Positions 8,906 through 18,932 are shown, numbered from the stretch's first letter. The stretch: DNA of 64,000 bases from JAPOUP01 sp965199865 (GCA_965199865.1 CBDATU010000011.1:248001-312000); one strand, 5' to 3'. The notes: generated by a model not told the origin, from the letters alone. Numbers and translations are program-made.

Positions 8906-9997
8906 TCAGAGGCTGAGCCAATACCGTGTGCCTCTGCGCTCACCTGTGCGTCTAAGTGCGCCTTTAGCGACCAGATCACCGAGATCTCGGCGGGCGGTGG
9001 CGGCTGCAGCGCCCGTGATCGAGACGTAATTCTTCGCGCTGAGGCCACCAATAAATCCATCCGGTCCGGCTTTGAACATTCGGATCAGGGCTTTTTTCTG
9101 GCGAACGTTGAGCTGGCCGCGCAACCGGTCCAGCATCCGGGTCTTGGCGATCAGATGGTCTATCCGGGCGATGGAATATTCTTGCGCCGCCAGCGCAGCT
9201 TCCGCAAACCAGATCAGCCAGCCGGTGACCTCTGGCAGCCTGTTGTTGGTTTCCAGGGCCTGATAGTAGCCTTTGCGCTGCTTCTCGATCTGCCGCGACA
9301 GCGCAAGCAGGCTTGGTTGCCCGAGCGCCTGAGCCAGCGCCTTTTCGCTGAGTGCGCGCGCAATCCTACCGTTCCCATCTTCGAAAGGGTGGATGCAAAC
9401 GAAATACAGATGCGCGAGCCCGGCCTTGGTGAGGGCAGGCAGATCTGTCCCGGCATACCAGTCCAGAAAGCGGGTCATTTCTTCGGTCATCATCGCCGAT
9501 GGTGGCGCCTCGAAATGCACCTTGGGTTTGTGGATCGGGCCGGAGACCACCTGCATGGTCGTATCATCCTTCCGGTAACCGCCGACCATCGCCAGGTCGC
9601 TGCGCCCGGCGCAGATCAGACGGTGCCACTGGAATAAAGCTTCATGCGTCAGTCTTTCGTCAAACCCTTTGAAACACGTCACCATCAGTTCTGCGATCCC
9701 TGCCTCGGCGGGTCCAGCGTGGCGGTCAACGCTCATGCCAAACTGACGGCGAACGGAAGATTGCACCGATGCACGATCGAGGTATTCACCTTCAATCTCG
9801 GAGGTCTTTAGGGCTTCGTCACTCAGCAGATCGATCTTGAGTTGGTCCTTTGTCTCTGGTGCCAGATGTTGCCACGCACCCTGGAGCCGCCCGGATTGCA
9901 GCAGAAACCTATTCTCAAACGGGCTAAGCTGACCGGCGTCAAAACGCCAGTCGGGCCAATCAGGATGCTGCCAGTTCCATTTCTGTATTTGTATCAT
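8906..9997 (-). CDS. Fic family protein with DUF4172 and C-terminal winged helix
   Basis: Fic-domain enzyme of 363 residues, likely transferring AMP or another nucleotide to a target protein. The N-terminus (KWNWQHPDWPDWRFDAGQL) matches DUF4172. An inhibitory motif TSEIEG fits the [ST]xxxE[GN] pattern of Fic proteins autoinhibited by an N-terminal helix. The active-site loop HPFEDGNGR is intact. The C-terminal about 70 residues (KALIRMFKAG onward, with VSITGAAAATARRDLGDLVA) look like a helix-turn-helix, so the protein may also bind DNA. A regularly spaced array of half-sites lies just upstream of its ATG and is the obvious candidate for autoregulation. No separate antitoxin gene is adjacent. 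Confidence 0.92.
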   Translation of the reverse strand: MIQIQKWNWQHPDWPDWRFDAGQLSPFENRFLLQSGRLQGAWQHLAPETKDQLKIDLLSDEALKTSEIEGEYLDRASVQSSVRRQFGMSVDRHAGPAEAGIAELMVTCFKGFDERLTHEALFQWHRLICAGRSDLAMVGGYRKDDTTMQVVSGPIHKPKVHFEAPPSAMMTEEMTRFLDWYAGTDLPALTKAGLAHLYFVCIHPFEDGNGRIARALSEKALAQALGQPSLLALSRQIEKQRKGYYQALETNNRLPEVTGWLIWFAEAALAAQEYSIARIDHLIAKTRMLDRLRGQLNVRQKKALIRMFKAGPDGFIGGLSAKNYVSITGAAAATARRDLGDLVAKGALRRTGERRGTRYWLSL

Positions 9998-10073
9998 GAG
10001 TGATATCGGAATCCCTTATCGCTCACAATATACCCAAATTATGAGCGATAACAAATCGGCCTATCGCTCACAA
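9994..10073. promoter_or_regulatory. Alternating operator array upstream of fic
   Basis: Four copies of one half-site in alternating orientation: a degenerate ATGAGTGATAT overlapping the fic start codon (about 9995-10005), TTATCGCTCACAA (10016-10028), its inverse TTATGAGCGATAA (10039-10051), and CTATCGCTCACAA (10061-10073). Centres are 22-23 bp apart, about two helical turns, so all sites lie on one face of the DNA. The position, running into the start codon, suggests repression of fic by a DNA-binding protein, plausibly the Fic protein itself. Confidence 0.75.
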
Positions 10074-10297
10074 CCTGCGGTGCAGTAGCATTGGCTGGCT
10101 GAATAGCGCGCCCTGTTCCTGGCTGAGGGCCGGAAGTCGGGGGCAGCAGGCCCTTTCGGTGAATCCGGCCAGAAGGAATCTGGGACTTATCGGGAGGGAT
10201 TCGTACCTTATGGGTTTTCTGGCGGACGCCACTTACGTTGTTGAGCGATACGAGTTCTCTGGCAGTGTTGTCCTTTATTCGCGAGGACGATCACGAG

Positions 10298-11452
10298 CTA
10301 TCCCTGGACAGTCTGATTCGAAGGGTGGAATTTTGTAAGGTCAGCATCCAGTTTCTGAATCGGACCTGAAAAAGCTCTTTCAAGCTTCTGCATTGCGTCC
10401 GCCATGAATTCAATTATGCGTGGCCAGTTCTCACGATTGTACATTTCAGCTAGGTCTTCGACCTTAATGCGTGAATATCGGTGATCATTGACCCTTTCCC
10501 AAACAAGCTCTCCTCCGAATGCCGTTTCGAGTTCTTCGCGCTGGTCGTATAAATGGTCGAACACGCGCTTATTCTCAGCATAATCGCCACGGTCGATGTA
10601 GATTTCTGCGCTACCATATGATTTGGACATTGCAAACTTGAAACCTACCCCGCGCATTCCAGACCCAGCAGTGATATATTCTCTGACGCCTGCTGAGATG
10701 TTATTGTAGAGACGGGACTCCGTCTTTGTGTTCATGGCGTGGATGACATTGCTCCAAAATTCCTGACGAACTGCATCTTGTGCCGCTTTCCTGGAGTTGG
10801 TCTGCACCTCATCCTGTGCTTTGTCCGTGAGGCCGATCACGAAATCCTGCACATCCTTGACGGGAATGATCTGTTCAACGTTCAGGAACACGTCTTCACC
10901 CATTGACCAGGGTGTGATCTTAATACACTGCACCTGCAGCTTAAAATTCATTAGCCATAGGACCGTCGAGGTCACCTCCTTCCTAAAATTAGCTGCGATG
11001 AGTATGATACGTTGCGAGATACCCTGGTTTAGCGTCTTCTCGGATAGGTCGTCGATCTCGAGAAAATCTGCGATCAACTCTCTGGCTTCTCCCGGCTGGC
11101 CGGTCCTGGACAAATATTCATCGTAGATCTTGCAGATGTTTTCCGTCTTCATGCTGGCGCAGTAGGAGGCGTACTTAAGTGCCTGCCAAGTCACATCCCG
11201 TCCTGTGTCATCCAGCTTGTTTTCGATGATGACAATCCGACCCTCCTTATCGAGGGCGAGCATATCCAACCGCTCCCGCGTGTCGGGGAAGCCGGAAAAC
11301 TCCTTTTGGATGACCAAGAGGTCCTCGCCAAGACAGGACGGGTGCTTTGTGATCCATTCCTGGAGATGCTTGGTTTCTTTGAAGCCCAACTCTGTGAAGC
11401 TGCGTCTCTCCAGTGGCTTGATCGAGTTTTCGTCCCTGTCGATGCGAAACAT
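10298..11452 (-). CDS. DUF4268 protein with NucS-like nuclease fold
   Basis: A 384-residue protein of two parts. The N-terminal half has a PD-(D/E)xK-like core: ERLDMLALDKEGRIVIIENK gives the D, E and K, followed by DVTWQALKYASYC, as in NucS/RecB-like nucleases. The C-terminal half (RQEFWSNVIHAMNTKTES to the end) is the DUF4268 domain, often found in restriction-associated proteins. I start at the ATG at 11452 because an AAGAGG site precedes it; an upstream extension of 52 codons is open but reads like non-protein. No methyltransferase or other restriction partner is nearby. Probable role is in DNA defence or repair; the nuclease activity is inferred from fold only. Confidence 0.8.
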   Translation of the reverse strand: MFRIDRDENSIKPLERRSFTELGFKETKHLQEWITKHPSCLGEDLLVIQKEFSGFPDTRERLDMLALDKEGRIVIIENKLDDTGRDVTWQALKYASYCASMKTENICKIYDEYLSRTGQPGEARELIADFLEIDDLSEKTLNQGISQRIILIAANFRKEVTSTVLWLMNFKLQVQCIKITPWSMGEDVFLNVEQIIPVKDVQDFVIGLTDKAQDEVQTNSRKAAQDAVRQEFWSNVIHAMNTKTESRLYNNISAGVREYITAGSGMRGVGFKFAMSKSYGSAEIYIDRGDYAENKRVFDHLYDQREELETAFGGELVWERVNDHRYSRIKVEDLAEMYNRENWPRIIEFMADAMQKLERAFSGPIQKLDADLTKFHPSNQTVQG

Positions 11453-11604
11453 CCCTGCCTCTTGACTGTTTCTTATGATCGTGTCGCGTGTGCCTCGTTT
11501 CAACTCGAAGCGCAACACCCGCAGTGGTGCGTCTGTGGCGGTATGGAACTTCGCGGGTCGTCCGGTTGGCGGCGACAATCCTGGTGTGAAAATTGAGGAG
11601 ACCG

Positions 11605-11760
11605 CCATGCCATCAGGTCGTCACCGTCTGACCTGCTGCGAGGGCTGCTAGATCCAGGTGCTGAGGGCAAGCGGCCTTTCGAAAGGAAGTGACGCACGGC
11701 AGCTGGGGCGCAGCGCTACCTTGATACCGCGGGAGCATCCAGATCTCCATTCAAGGGGCA
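11605..11760 (+). pseudogene. IS30-family transposase remnant (N-terminal helix-turn-helix)
   Basis: The plus strand gives a translation resembling the start of IS30 transposases: RHRLTCCEGC, a stop codon, then IQVLRASGLSKGSDARQLGR SATLIPRE across about 11620-11730. This corresponds to the family pattern of a helix-turn-helix with 'ARxLGRSxxTISRE'. An in-frame stop and substitutions show decay, and no catalytic domain follows. Confidence 0.5.
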
Positions 11761-11845
11761 TTAGGGCATTTTCTTTGGCTTCCTGCATCTTCACAAATTC
11801 GGCACAGGCCGTAGCTGCGGGCGCAATGTTGCTGTCGGCGCTGGT

Positions 11846-12060
11846 GCGTCCCGGCACCATGGGTGTCCGTCAGGCGGCCGGACGGAAGAGGGAATAGCCA
11901 GCCTGCGCATTGCCGCAACCAGCGTGACGCCGTTGGACCTCCAGCTTCCATGAACTGCTGTGGCTCCTCCTTCATCGCGGGGCTGCAGCCCAAGGTTGTT
12001 ATCACCGCCATGGATGGTGAGCTGTGGGGCCTGCGCCGCGCCGAACTGCAAAGCATCTTA
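11846..12060 (-). pseudogene. IS110-family transposase remnant (C-terminal part)
   Basis: On the minus strand one frame reads MAVITTLGCSPAMKEEPQQF (compare the IS110 C-terminal pattern 'MAALTASRCNPVIREFYQRL'). After a frame change it reads GVTLVAAMRRLAI, then DGHPW. The DNA resembles the IS110 remnant at 52.1-52.2 kb around the shared GCCGCCATGGA-like segment. It is strongly decayed and has no catalytic part. Confidence 0.55.
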
Positions 12061-12466
12061 GCAACTTCCGGAATTTGCGCAGGCGGGAGGAAAGCGTGTA
12101 ACGAGACGGATCCAATCCAATAATTCGGTCAACATGCCAAATCCGGCGCATAAAGGTCGCAGGGAATTTGTGTGCAATAGGCAGGGCATGCCGATGGATA
12201 CCCGTCAGCTGAAAAATTCGCTTCCGCATGTTTCATTGATGAACGCAACAGGAGCCAAGGATCATGGACGGGCTTGCTGGCGAAGATGACGGAAACTCCG
12301 ATAAACTCAGGCGGAAGCGAGGGACAGCATGACCGACACCAACGCGAAACATGTCCGGCCGAGAGAAATGCCGATCGAAACCAGGATGCTGTGACACAGG
12401 TATTGACTCTCTTAACGCATATTATTTCAGTTGTTAAAATTGTTAAAAATTATTATAAGATGTGTT

Positions 12467-12835
12467 ATGAGTATCAGAAAGCTAACACCAAACGCTCGGA
12501 CAGCGATCATACGCCTTGGTGAGGACATCAGTACCGCACGTAGGAAGCGCCGAATTTCCCAGAAGGACTTTGCCGCTAAGATGGGCGTGTCCATAAGCAC
12601 CGTGCAGCGACTCGAAGCGGGCGAACCCGGCATCGCCATCGGAGTGCTCGCCATGGCCTTTATCGCGCTGGGCACTCTCAATCGGCTAAGGGAAATCCTC
12701 GACGTCTCTTCGGATGATATTGGCCTGGTTCGGGACCAGGCCGAACTGCCCCAGCGAATCCGCAGAAAGAGGTCCCGAACCGTTTCCCTGACAGGTCAGC
12801 CGTCAGGCGACCGGATCAAGGGTTTGGGACTGTGA
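12467..12835 (+). CDS. hipB: HipB-like antitoxin, XRE-family regulator
   Basis: DNA-binding antitoxin and autorepressor of a HipBA module; 122 residues. The XRE helix-turn-helix is clear: LGEDISTARRKRRISQKDFA followed by KMGVSISTVQRLEAGEPG (about residues 15-55). A basic tail (RIRRKRSRTV) follows. I chose the ATG at 12467; 12 more codons upstream are open, but they run into the AT-rich promoter-like stretch (tandem TTGTTAAAA at about 12434-12452). The stop overlaps the GTG start of hipA by four bases, the classical hipBA arrangement. The antitoxin is intact although its partner kinase gene is broken. Confidence 0.85.
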   Translation: MSIRKLTPNARTAIIRLGEDISTARRKRRISQKDFAAKMGVSISTVQRLEAGEPGIAIGVLAMAFIALGTLNRLREILDVSSDDIGLVRDQAELPQRIRRKRSRTVSLTGQPSGDRIKGLGL

Positions 12836-14116
12836 CCTGGCAGAAGCGGGTTAAGGTAGCAATCGGTGCAGGGCTGTATGGTGTTGGCGAGCTGATCTTC
12901 GAAACCGATGGCCGTCGCCAGACTTCCCGGTTCACATATTCGGAGGAATGGCTGAACCGCCCTGGCGCTTTCGCGCTGGCACCTTCCATGCCTCTCTCTG
13001 AATACCCCGTCTATTCCTCAGGTCATCGATCAAGCCAACGGTCGGCCCTCCCGGGACCGATCTCGGACACAGCCCCAGACTCATGGGGGAGGGGCATAAT
13101 CCAGAAGGCGTTGGGCCATCTACCGAATGAATTGGAATACCTGCTGGCGGTAAACGACTTGACCCGGCAGGGTGCGCTTCGTTTTCTGGATGGTGAAGGT
13201 CGTCCGCTGTCGTTTGCTGAACCGCCGACACCACGACTGAACGAGATCGGCAGGGTGATGCGGTACCAGCAGGCGATCGAAGCGAACGACCCGAATGCGC
13301 AAGCCATCGCGAACAGGATCGTTGGCAGTGCTGGCAGCCTTGGTGAAGCCCGGCCAAAGTCTGACTTTGACGATGACGGTGTGCTGTCCATCGCAAAGTT
13401 CACTTCCGAGCGCGACACTATGCAGGTCGAAAGGATGGAAGTCGCCACGCTTCGTCTCGCGGCCAGTGCGGGCCTTCGGGCCGCAAAGGCGCGATTGATC
13501 CTGGCCGACACCGACAGACCGGTAGCGATCATTGAGCGCTTTGATCGCATCGGTGACCGTCGCATGCTCTATATTTCCGCCCAGACCTTTCTCGAAATCG
13601 AGGCAGCCACTGGCGGCTACTATACGGATATTGCGGATGGCATGCGGCAGTAATGCGGGGGTGCGGACCTGATATCCGCTGAGTTGAGAGAACTGCACAA
13701 CAGGATCATGTTCACAATTCTCGTTTCCAATAACGACGATCACCTGAAAAACCACGGTTTTCTGTATGCGGATGAAGACACGTGGGTTCTGTCTCCCCGC
13801 CTTTGATATCAATCCCCAACCCCATCGCCGTTGTCACCTAGAGACTGGCATCAGTCCTCTGAGCGGCCATGAGGCATCTATTCAGGCCGCGATTGAGGCT
13901 GCCCCCTTTTTCGACATCCAGGAGGATGACGCACGCGCCAGGGCCGTCGCAATGGCGGAACTGATATCGAACGAGTGGCAGTCCCATGCCGCAGGTGCTG
14001 GCATTACAGGGGCCGACATCCGCAGCTATGCTCCGGCATTTGAGAACGAAGAAATGAGACTTGCGCTAGGCAGGCTGAAGTCACGCACCTATCCTTCGGG
14101 GAAGCAGCTGCTCTGA
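12832..14116 (+). pseudogene. hipA: HipA-like serine/threonine kinase toxin, broken
   Basis: The full HipA length (about 428 codons) is present but interrupted twice. The N-terminal subdomain (VAIGAGLYGVGELIF) and the P-loop-like GSAGSLGEARPKSDFD are followed by a TAA at 13651-13653. Reading on in the same frame gives the catalytic loop SNNDDHLKNHGFLYADE. A run of four C at 13795-13798 then shifts the frame before the metal-binding AFDINPQP, and the C-terminus continues to 14116. HipA kinases phosphorylate glutamyl-tRNA synthetase or other targets. Here both lesions fall around the catalytic residues, so no active kinase should be made. The homopolymer shift could be a sequencing error; the TAA is less easily dismissed. 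Confidence 0.85.
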
Positions 14117-14408
14117 CAGTCATACCAATGCCTTTCACGGCAGGTTTATCCGCCCATGCCGCGCCGATTTCTCTGGGGTCTCAGTTGTGGGAATGCCGCA
14201 AGGGAGCCGAATTCGTGGATGGTTCCATACTCATGTGGCGCTGAACTGGCCTGGGGCTATCCTGGACGATGGTGGAAAGGAACGGCCCTCCCGTTGTATC
14301 TTCACGACGATTGCGATTCTATGCCACCGTTTGCGGTTGACGGCGACGTAACATCCGTCGAATCAGTTGATCAATGGCGGATTACGCTCGTGGCCCGACC
14401 TCCTTGGG

Positions 14409-15506
14409 TCAGTCGCGGATCTCCTTCAGAACGGCCGCCAGTGCCTCTTCAAAAATGTCCAGATCACGATCGGTCCCGGCGGAGACCCGGATGCAGCGGT
14501 CCTGCGGTGCTACGAATGGCATGCGCACGAAGACATCCCTGGCGATCAGGCCTTCGAGAACCCGTCTCGCGAACGGCCCGTCTCGACCGCAGTCGATTGC
14601 GACAAAATTCGCTGCGGACGGGATGGCGTACAATCCGTTCGTCTCGGCAATCGATTGGATCCGATCCCGGGCATGGGCAATCCGCCGGGTGACATCGAGC
14701 AGATGCCTGTCGTCTTCGAGTGAGGCCAGCGCGCCAGCCTGGGAAATCCTGCACATGCCGAAATGATTGCGGATCCTGTTGAAAGCATTGATCAGTCTGG
14801 CCTGTCCGATCGCATAACCGACCCGTGCGCCAGCCATTCCGTGAACCTTGGAAAAGGTTCGCATCCGGATCACTGAACGATTCGAGATGTCAATAGACTG
14901 CCCCCGCTCCGGTGCGCAGTCGATATAGGCCTCGTCTAGAACCATGAGGCAATCCGGTGGCACCTGTTCGATTGCCGCGTTGATGGCGGAGGCCGGATGA
15001 AAGGTTCCCATGGGATTGTCGGGATTCGAAACATAGACGATCTTGGCGCCAACTTCGTCCGCCTTCGCCAGAAGGGCCTCCAGGTCCTCATGGTCGTCGC
15101 GATAGGGCACAGCGACGAGCTCTCCGCCGAAACCAGCGACGTGATAATTGAAGGTCGGATAGGCCCCGAGCGACGTAACGACCTTGGTGCCGGGTTCGAC
15201 GAGCATCCTCACCAGATAGCCGAGCAGACCATCAATGCCCTCGCCGACAACGATGTTTTCCATCTCAACGCCATGTCGCTTCGCCAGCGCATAACGGAGA
15301 TCATGGTTTTCGGGATCTCCATACATCCAGCAGTCCCGGGCCGCATCGCTCATCGCTTCGAGGGCTTTCGGGGAGGGGCCGAAGACGCTTTCGTTGGCAC
15401 CGATCCGCGCCAGAAATCCTCGTCCCCTGGAGCGTTCCTGGGCTTCCGGGCCGACAAAGGGAACCGTTGCCGGCAGTCTGTCAACGAGATTGGTGAAACT
15501 CGGCAT
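14409..15506 (-). CDS. Histidinol-phosphate aminotransferase-like PLP enzyme
   Basis: Fold-type I pyridoxal-phosphate aminotransferase of 365 residues, closest in motifs to HisC. It shows the substrate-arm pattern IGANESVFGPSPKALEAM, the cofactor segment YVSNPDNPMGTF, LDEAYIDC with the conserved Asp and Tyr, and the PLP lysine in RTFSKVHGMAGARVGYAIG. I place the start at the ATG at 15506 (MPSFTNLVDRLP); a 19-codon extension is open. It stands alone, not in a histidine operon, next to an MFS transporter and a hydrolase, so it may act in amino-acid or amine catabolism rather than histidine synthesis. Class assignment is firm; substrate is not. Confidence 0.88.
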   Translation of the reverse strand: MPSFTNLVDRLPATVPFVGPEAQERSRGRGFLARIGANESVFGPSPKALEAMSDAARDCWMYGDPENHDLRYALAKRHGVEMENIVVGEGIDGLLGYLVRMLVEPGTKVVTSLGAYPTFNYHVAGFGGELVAVPYRDDHEDLEALLAKADEVGAKIVYVSNPDNPMGTFHPASAINAAIEQVPPDCLMVLDEAYIDCAPERGQSIDISNRSVIRMRTFSKVHGMAGARVGYAIGQARLINAFNRIRNHFGMCRISQAGALASLEDDRHLLDVTRRIAHARDRIQSIAETNGLYAIPSAANFVAIDCGRDGPFARRVLEGLIARDVFVRMPFVAPQDRCIRVSAGTDRDLDIFEEALAAVLKEIRD

Positions 15507-16509
15507 GTCCTGTCCTAATCTGTTCTTGGTGACGGCCACCGGTTTGGGTTGCAGGCATGTCAATGCCCGCGACGCCTGAGACGGTTTCCGACTGACTGAT
15601 ACCTTGGGTCATATTGCTGAATGCGGGGGCCAGACGAAGGGCGCCGAGCACATACAGAGGAGGAACGGTGATGGAATTCCTGTCTGCGCCGTGGTTGGAA
15701 TTCGCACTCCCCCGGAACCACCGACCGCATCCCAGCTGTATCGAGGTCGTTATCTGGTAGATTCGGAAATCAGAGGTCTTTCGCATCCGCCCTGCTACAG
15801 CTCCGCAGACATTTCTCAGGATCCGACATACATACTCGGCGATCCGTCCGGGTGAAAGACGAAGAATTCCTTTGCCTGAGGCTTTGTCATGCCTTCCCGT
15901 AAGGTTCCTTTTTCAAGGACGCCCTGATTGTCAGGGTAGTTCCTTTTGGCAAGGTGATGCCAATAACTCCACTTCCAGTGGGCCGCCTGTGCCGATGGCG
16001 GGCACGCACCAACCGCGCGCTCGCCAACCTGTTCAGCATCTTGCGAGCCCTCGCAGAGCTCGACGCGCACCGCAATTCTGCCACTGCTCGCGCATGCATT
16101 TCTCCCGCAGCCATTGCCCGTGGACACTCGCCTATTCGCAGAGCGAACCTCTGCAGGTCGGCCCTCCATCAACAAACGGAATCCATGCAGGAAAGCGGCG
16201 GCAGCATCCTTCGACGAGTTCCGCCCTATGGGAGAGGGAAGGTCCGAAACACGGCGTTTCGGCTCTGATGGCCGCAACAATGGATCAAGTAAATCTGGCA
16301 ACGCAAATTCCGGCTCAGGTAGTGGCGTTCCAACGGTATGGGGGTCTCCGTCTAGGTCGCACGAAGGTTTTCGCTGTTTGGCCAATCTGCAGAATCCCGT
16401 GCCAACAGACCAGGTGCTCTGCCCCTGAAAACGTGGCACTTCATAGAGGCACGAGCTGCGCAAGTTACCGGTTCCCCCAGTCGGCATCCTCCCATAACTT
16501 GGATTGGTT
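15507..16509. other. 1-kb region without a supported gene
   Basis: Frames over 200 codons are open on both strands between about 15816 and 16690, but their translations lack family motifs and overlap each other and the start of the MFS gene. The minus-strand text around 15840-15990 (LREGMTKPQAKEFFVFHPDG) could be a decayed gene end, but I cannot identify it. No RNA gene or terminator is evident. Confidence 0.4.
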
Positions 16510-17688
16510 ATGCCCCGTGACCGACCGATCCTTGTTCTCGCGTTCAGCCAGACGCTGGTATGGGCCGGTCTCTATTACATCTTTCCTGCATCGCTTCTTC
16601 GCTGGGAAGCGGCGCTGGGCTGGTCCAAGACCGAACTTACCTATGCGGTCACCATCGCAACACTCGCATCGGCTGCCGCATCCCCCATAGCCGGCCGGAT
16701 AATTGATGCGGGGCATGGCTCTCGGCTCATGGGGGTTTCCAGTGTCGTTGGCGGTGCGGGCGTCGTAACGCTCAGTCAGGTGACGCAGCTCTGGCAGTTC
16801 TATGCGCTATGGCTACTGATCGGGACGATGCTTGCCGGTTGTCTCTATGATGCATGTTTCTCACTCGTAACCCGCGCAAGGGGTGCGGACGCAAAACGAG
16901 GCATCATCATCATCACCCTGGTCGCTGGCTTTGCGGGCACCGTCTCGTTTCCTACCGTTCATTTCCTCTCCGAGGCGATGGGCTGGCGTGCGGCTACAGC
17001 CACCATGGGTGCCACCGTCATCATTGCGGTTGCCCCCATGCAATGGCTCGGTGCGCGTGCGGTGGAACGGAACCCGAGTTCGCCGACGCGTCGCACCAGC
17101 AGGCGCGAAGCCGGATACGCCTTTCTTCGCAGCCCGGTGTTCTGGCTGCTTGGCTTCGGCTGGGCAGTCCTGGCCCTCGTCCATGGCGCCACTCTATACC
17201 ATCTGCTGGCGATCCTCGCGGAGCGCGGAATCGCTCCCGGAATGGCTGTTTTAGCGGCTTCCGGGATTGGCCCGATGCAGGTCGTCGGCCGGATTGCCAT
17301 GGTCACGTTCCAACGATTCCTCAGCAACCATGCCTTTGCGCTTATGTCTTTCGCCATGCTCGGAGGATCCGTTCTGCTCCTCAATTTCTCGGGTTCCAAT
17401 GTGGCGCTGGTTGCGACATTCGTGCTGTTGTTCGGCAGCGCGTGGGGGATGGTCAGCATTCTGCGGCCGGTCATCGCCCGCGACGTTCTGGGCGAAGAGC
17501 GTTTCGCTTCCAAATCCGGAAGCCTTTCGCTTCTTTATCTCGCCGCTGTAGCGGCTTCGGCCTATTTCGGTGCGGCGGTCTGGAGCATTGGCGGCTATGG
17601 TCTGCTGCTCGTGGTTCTTGCCGGAATGGCGGCATTCGGTGCGGGGCTATACGCAACGTCGAACCGGTTGGCCCGGGCGCCCGGCTGA
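16510..17688 (+). CDS. Major facilitator superfamily transporter
   Basis: Inner-membrane secondary transporter of 392 residues with about 12 hydrophobic segments in two halves, for example LVLAFSQTLVWAGLYYIFPA near the start and VFWLLGFGWAVLALVHGATL opening the second half. The loop between segments 2 and 3 has GRIIDAGHGSRLMG, fitting the MFS signature G-x-x-x-D-R/G-x-x-R. The ATG at 16510 is preferred; a TTG two codons earlier is possible. It ends 13 bp before the convergent amidohydrolase gene. Substrate unknown; related oxalate/formate-antiporter-like MFS proteins exist, but I see nothing decisive. Confidence 0.85.
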   Translation: MPRDRPILVLAFSQTLVWAGLYYIFPASLLRWEAALGWSKTELTYAVTIATLASAAASPIAGRIIDAGHGSRLMGVSSVVGGAGVVTLSQVTQLWQFYALWLLIGTMLAGCLYDACFSLVTRARGADAKRGIIIITLVAGFAGTVSFPTVHFLSEAMGWRAATATMGATVIIAVAPMQWLGARAVERNPSSPTRRTSRREAGYAFLRSPVFWLLGFGWAVLALVHGATLYHLLAILAERGIAPGMAVLAASGIGPMQVVGRIAMVTFQRFLSNHAFALMSFAMLGGSVLLLNFSGSNVALVATFVLLFGSAWGMVSILRPVIARDVLGEERFASKSGSLSLLYLAAVAASAYFGAAVWSIGGYGLLLVVLAGMAAFGAGLYATSNRLARAPG

Positions 17689-17701
17689 ACCGTCGTTCAG
17701 G

Positions 17702-18604
17702 TCAGCAAATTGCTGGAGCGGGAGACGGTTGGCGCGGAAATCCGTAGAACGCTGCTGCGGTTTTGCCGAATACGGCATCCTTGATGGTATCTGGCACAAG
17801 TGCTTCGTAGGCGGAGACCAGCGTAGCGTAGTCAGAGGACAGGCTGTCCACCGGAAAGTTCGACCCGAACATCACGCGGTCGGGCCCGAACTGATCAAGG
17901 ACCTCCAGAACGATGGGGGCGATACCGTCGCGCGTCCAGTCGTTGTCGAACATTCCGAGACCAGAGAGCTTGCAGACCACATGTGGCAATCGTGACAGTG
18001 ACCTCAGGCGCGCCGCCCAGTCGCGCAGTCCTTCCGGGCTCCGGTCATGAGGAGAGCCTGCATGGCAAAGCGCAACTTTGGTCTCCGGTGCCCGTTCAAG
18101 AATCCGTGCCGTCCTTTCCATCAATTCGGGAATCAGCTGAAGGTCGAACGACAGGCCACGGTCCCCCAGCATTCCGAGTCCCTTTGAAAACCGGGAATCG
18201 ACAAGCAACGCGTTGGTTCCGGTTCTGGCATCCTCTCCTGGTGCCCGACCTACGATCTGGCGCACGCCCCGAACCGTGGCAAGGCCCTGATATCCGTCGA
18301 GCGCTTCCTCCAGGTTTTCAGCGGTCAGGTCGCAGAACACCACCTGAGCCATTGGCCAGTCCGGGTTGGCCGCCGCAACCGTCTGCACCCAATTCGCCTC
18401 GGTGAATCCATCCTCGGCACCGACCTGGATGTGAACAGAGCCACTGAATCCGTGAGCCTCCGCATCTGTGCGGAACTCCTGGATCAGGTAGTCGCGCTGA
18501 ATCGGTTCCGGGTTGCCGAAGAAGCGGCGTGCGCCGCGTTCCATCAGCCAGGGGTAATGAACCGTCGATAGATCCCAAAGGTGGTGATGTGCATCAATTC
18601 TCAT
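17702..18604 (-). CDS. Amidohydrolase family protein (lactonase-like TIM barrel)
   Basis: Metal-dependent TIM-barrel hydrolase of 300 residues. The N-terminal MRIDAHHHLWDLSTVHYPWL is the hallmark of the amidohydrolase_2 group that includes sugar-lactone and 2-pyrone-4,6-dicarboxylate lactonases. Further family points are VRGVRQIVGRAPGED, the conserved His in VALCHAGSPHDRS and the late Asp in MFGSNFPVDSL. Starting at the ATG at 18604 gives the canonical N-terminus; an open extension of 40 codons lacks similarity. It probably hydrolyses a sugar lactone, perhaps serving the nearby catabolic clusters. It is transcribed away from the LacI-type palindrome at 18933. Confidence 0.88.
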   Translation of the reverse strand: MRIDAHHHLWDLSTVHYPWLMERGARRFFGNPEPIQRDYLIQEFRTDAEAHGFSGSVHIQVGAEDGFTEANWVQTVAAANPDWPMAQVVFCDLTAENLEEALDGYQGLATVRGVRQIVGRAPGEDARTGTNALLVDSRFSKGLGMLGDRGLSFDLQLIPELMERTARILERAPETKVALCHAGSPHDRSPEGLRDWAARLRSLSRLPHVVCKLSGLGMFDNDWTRDGIAPIVLEVLDQFGPDRVMFGSNFPVDSLSSDYATLVSAYEALVPDTIKDAVFGKTAAAFYGFPRQPSPAPAIC

Positions 18605-18932
18605 GGTCGCTGGATTTCCGTCATTCCGCCCTGGATGTCCACTCCCGGCATTCACCGGAAAGGAAATACTTTGACTGCTGTCCTGGATTGGCCGACCTGT
18701 TTCCATTCCGCTGGAAAATATCAATTGAGTGGAATCTCTCCGTTATCGATGCCGGGCATGCCGCTCAACCCGACCGCAGGTACCGCCCTGACATCAGGTA
18801 GTCAGGGCCGAACTTCAACGCTCTGGCCTCCAGATTCGCATACCGCGGGGCGAGGAGTGAGGGCAGGGCACATCCAGAATCCTGGATCGAGGCCCATGAT
18901 TGCCTCGCCGATTCCCTGGTTTGCCCGACGCC

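Noticed and set aside
15816..16487. Open frame of 223 codons on the minus strand before the MFS gene
   Set aside because: No recognisable domain and overlapped by equally open plus-strand frames; reported only as a region without a supported gene.
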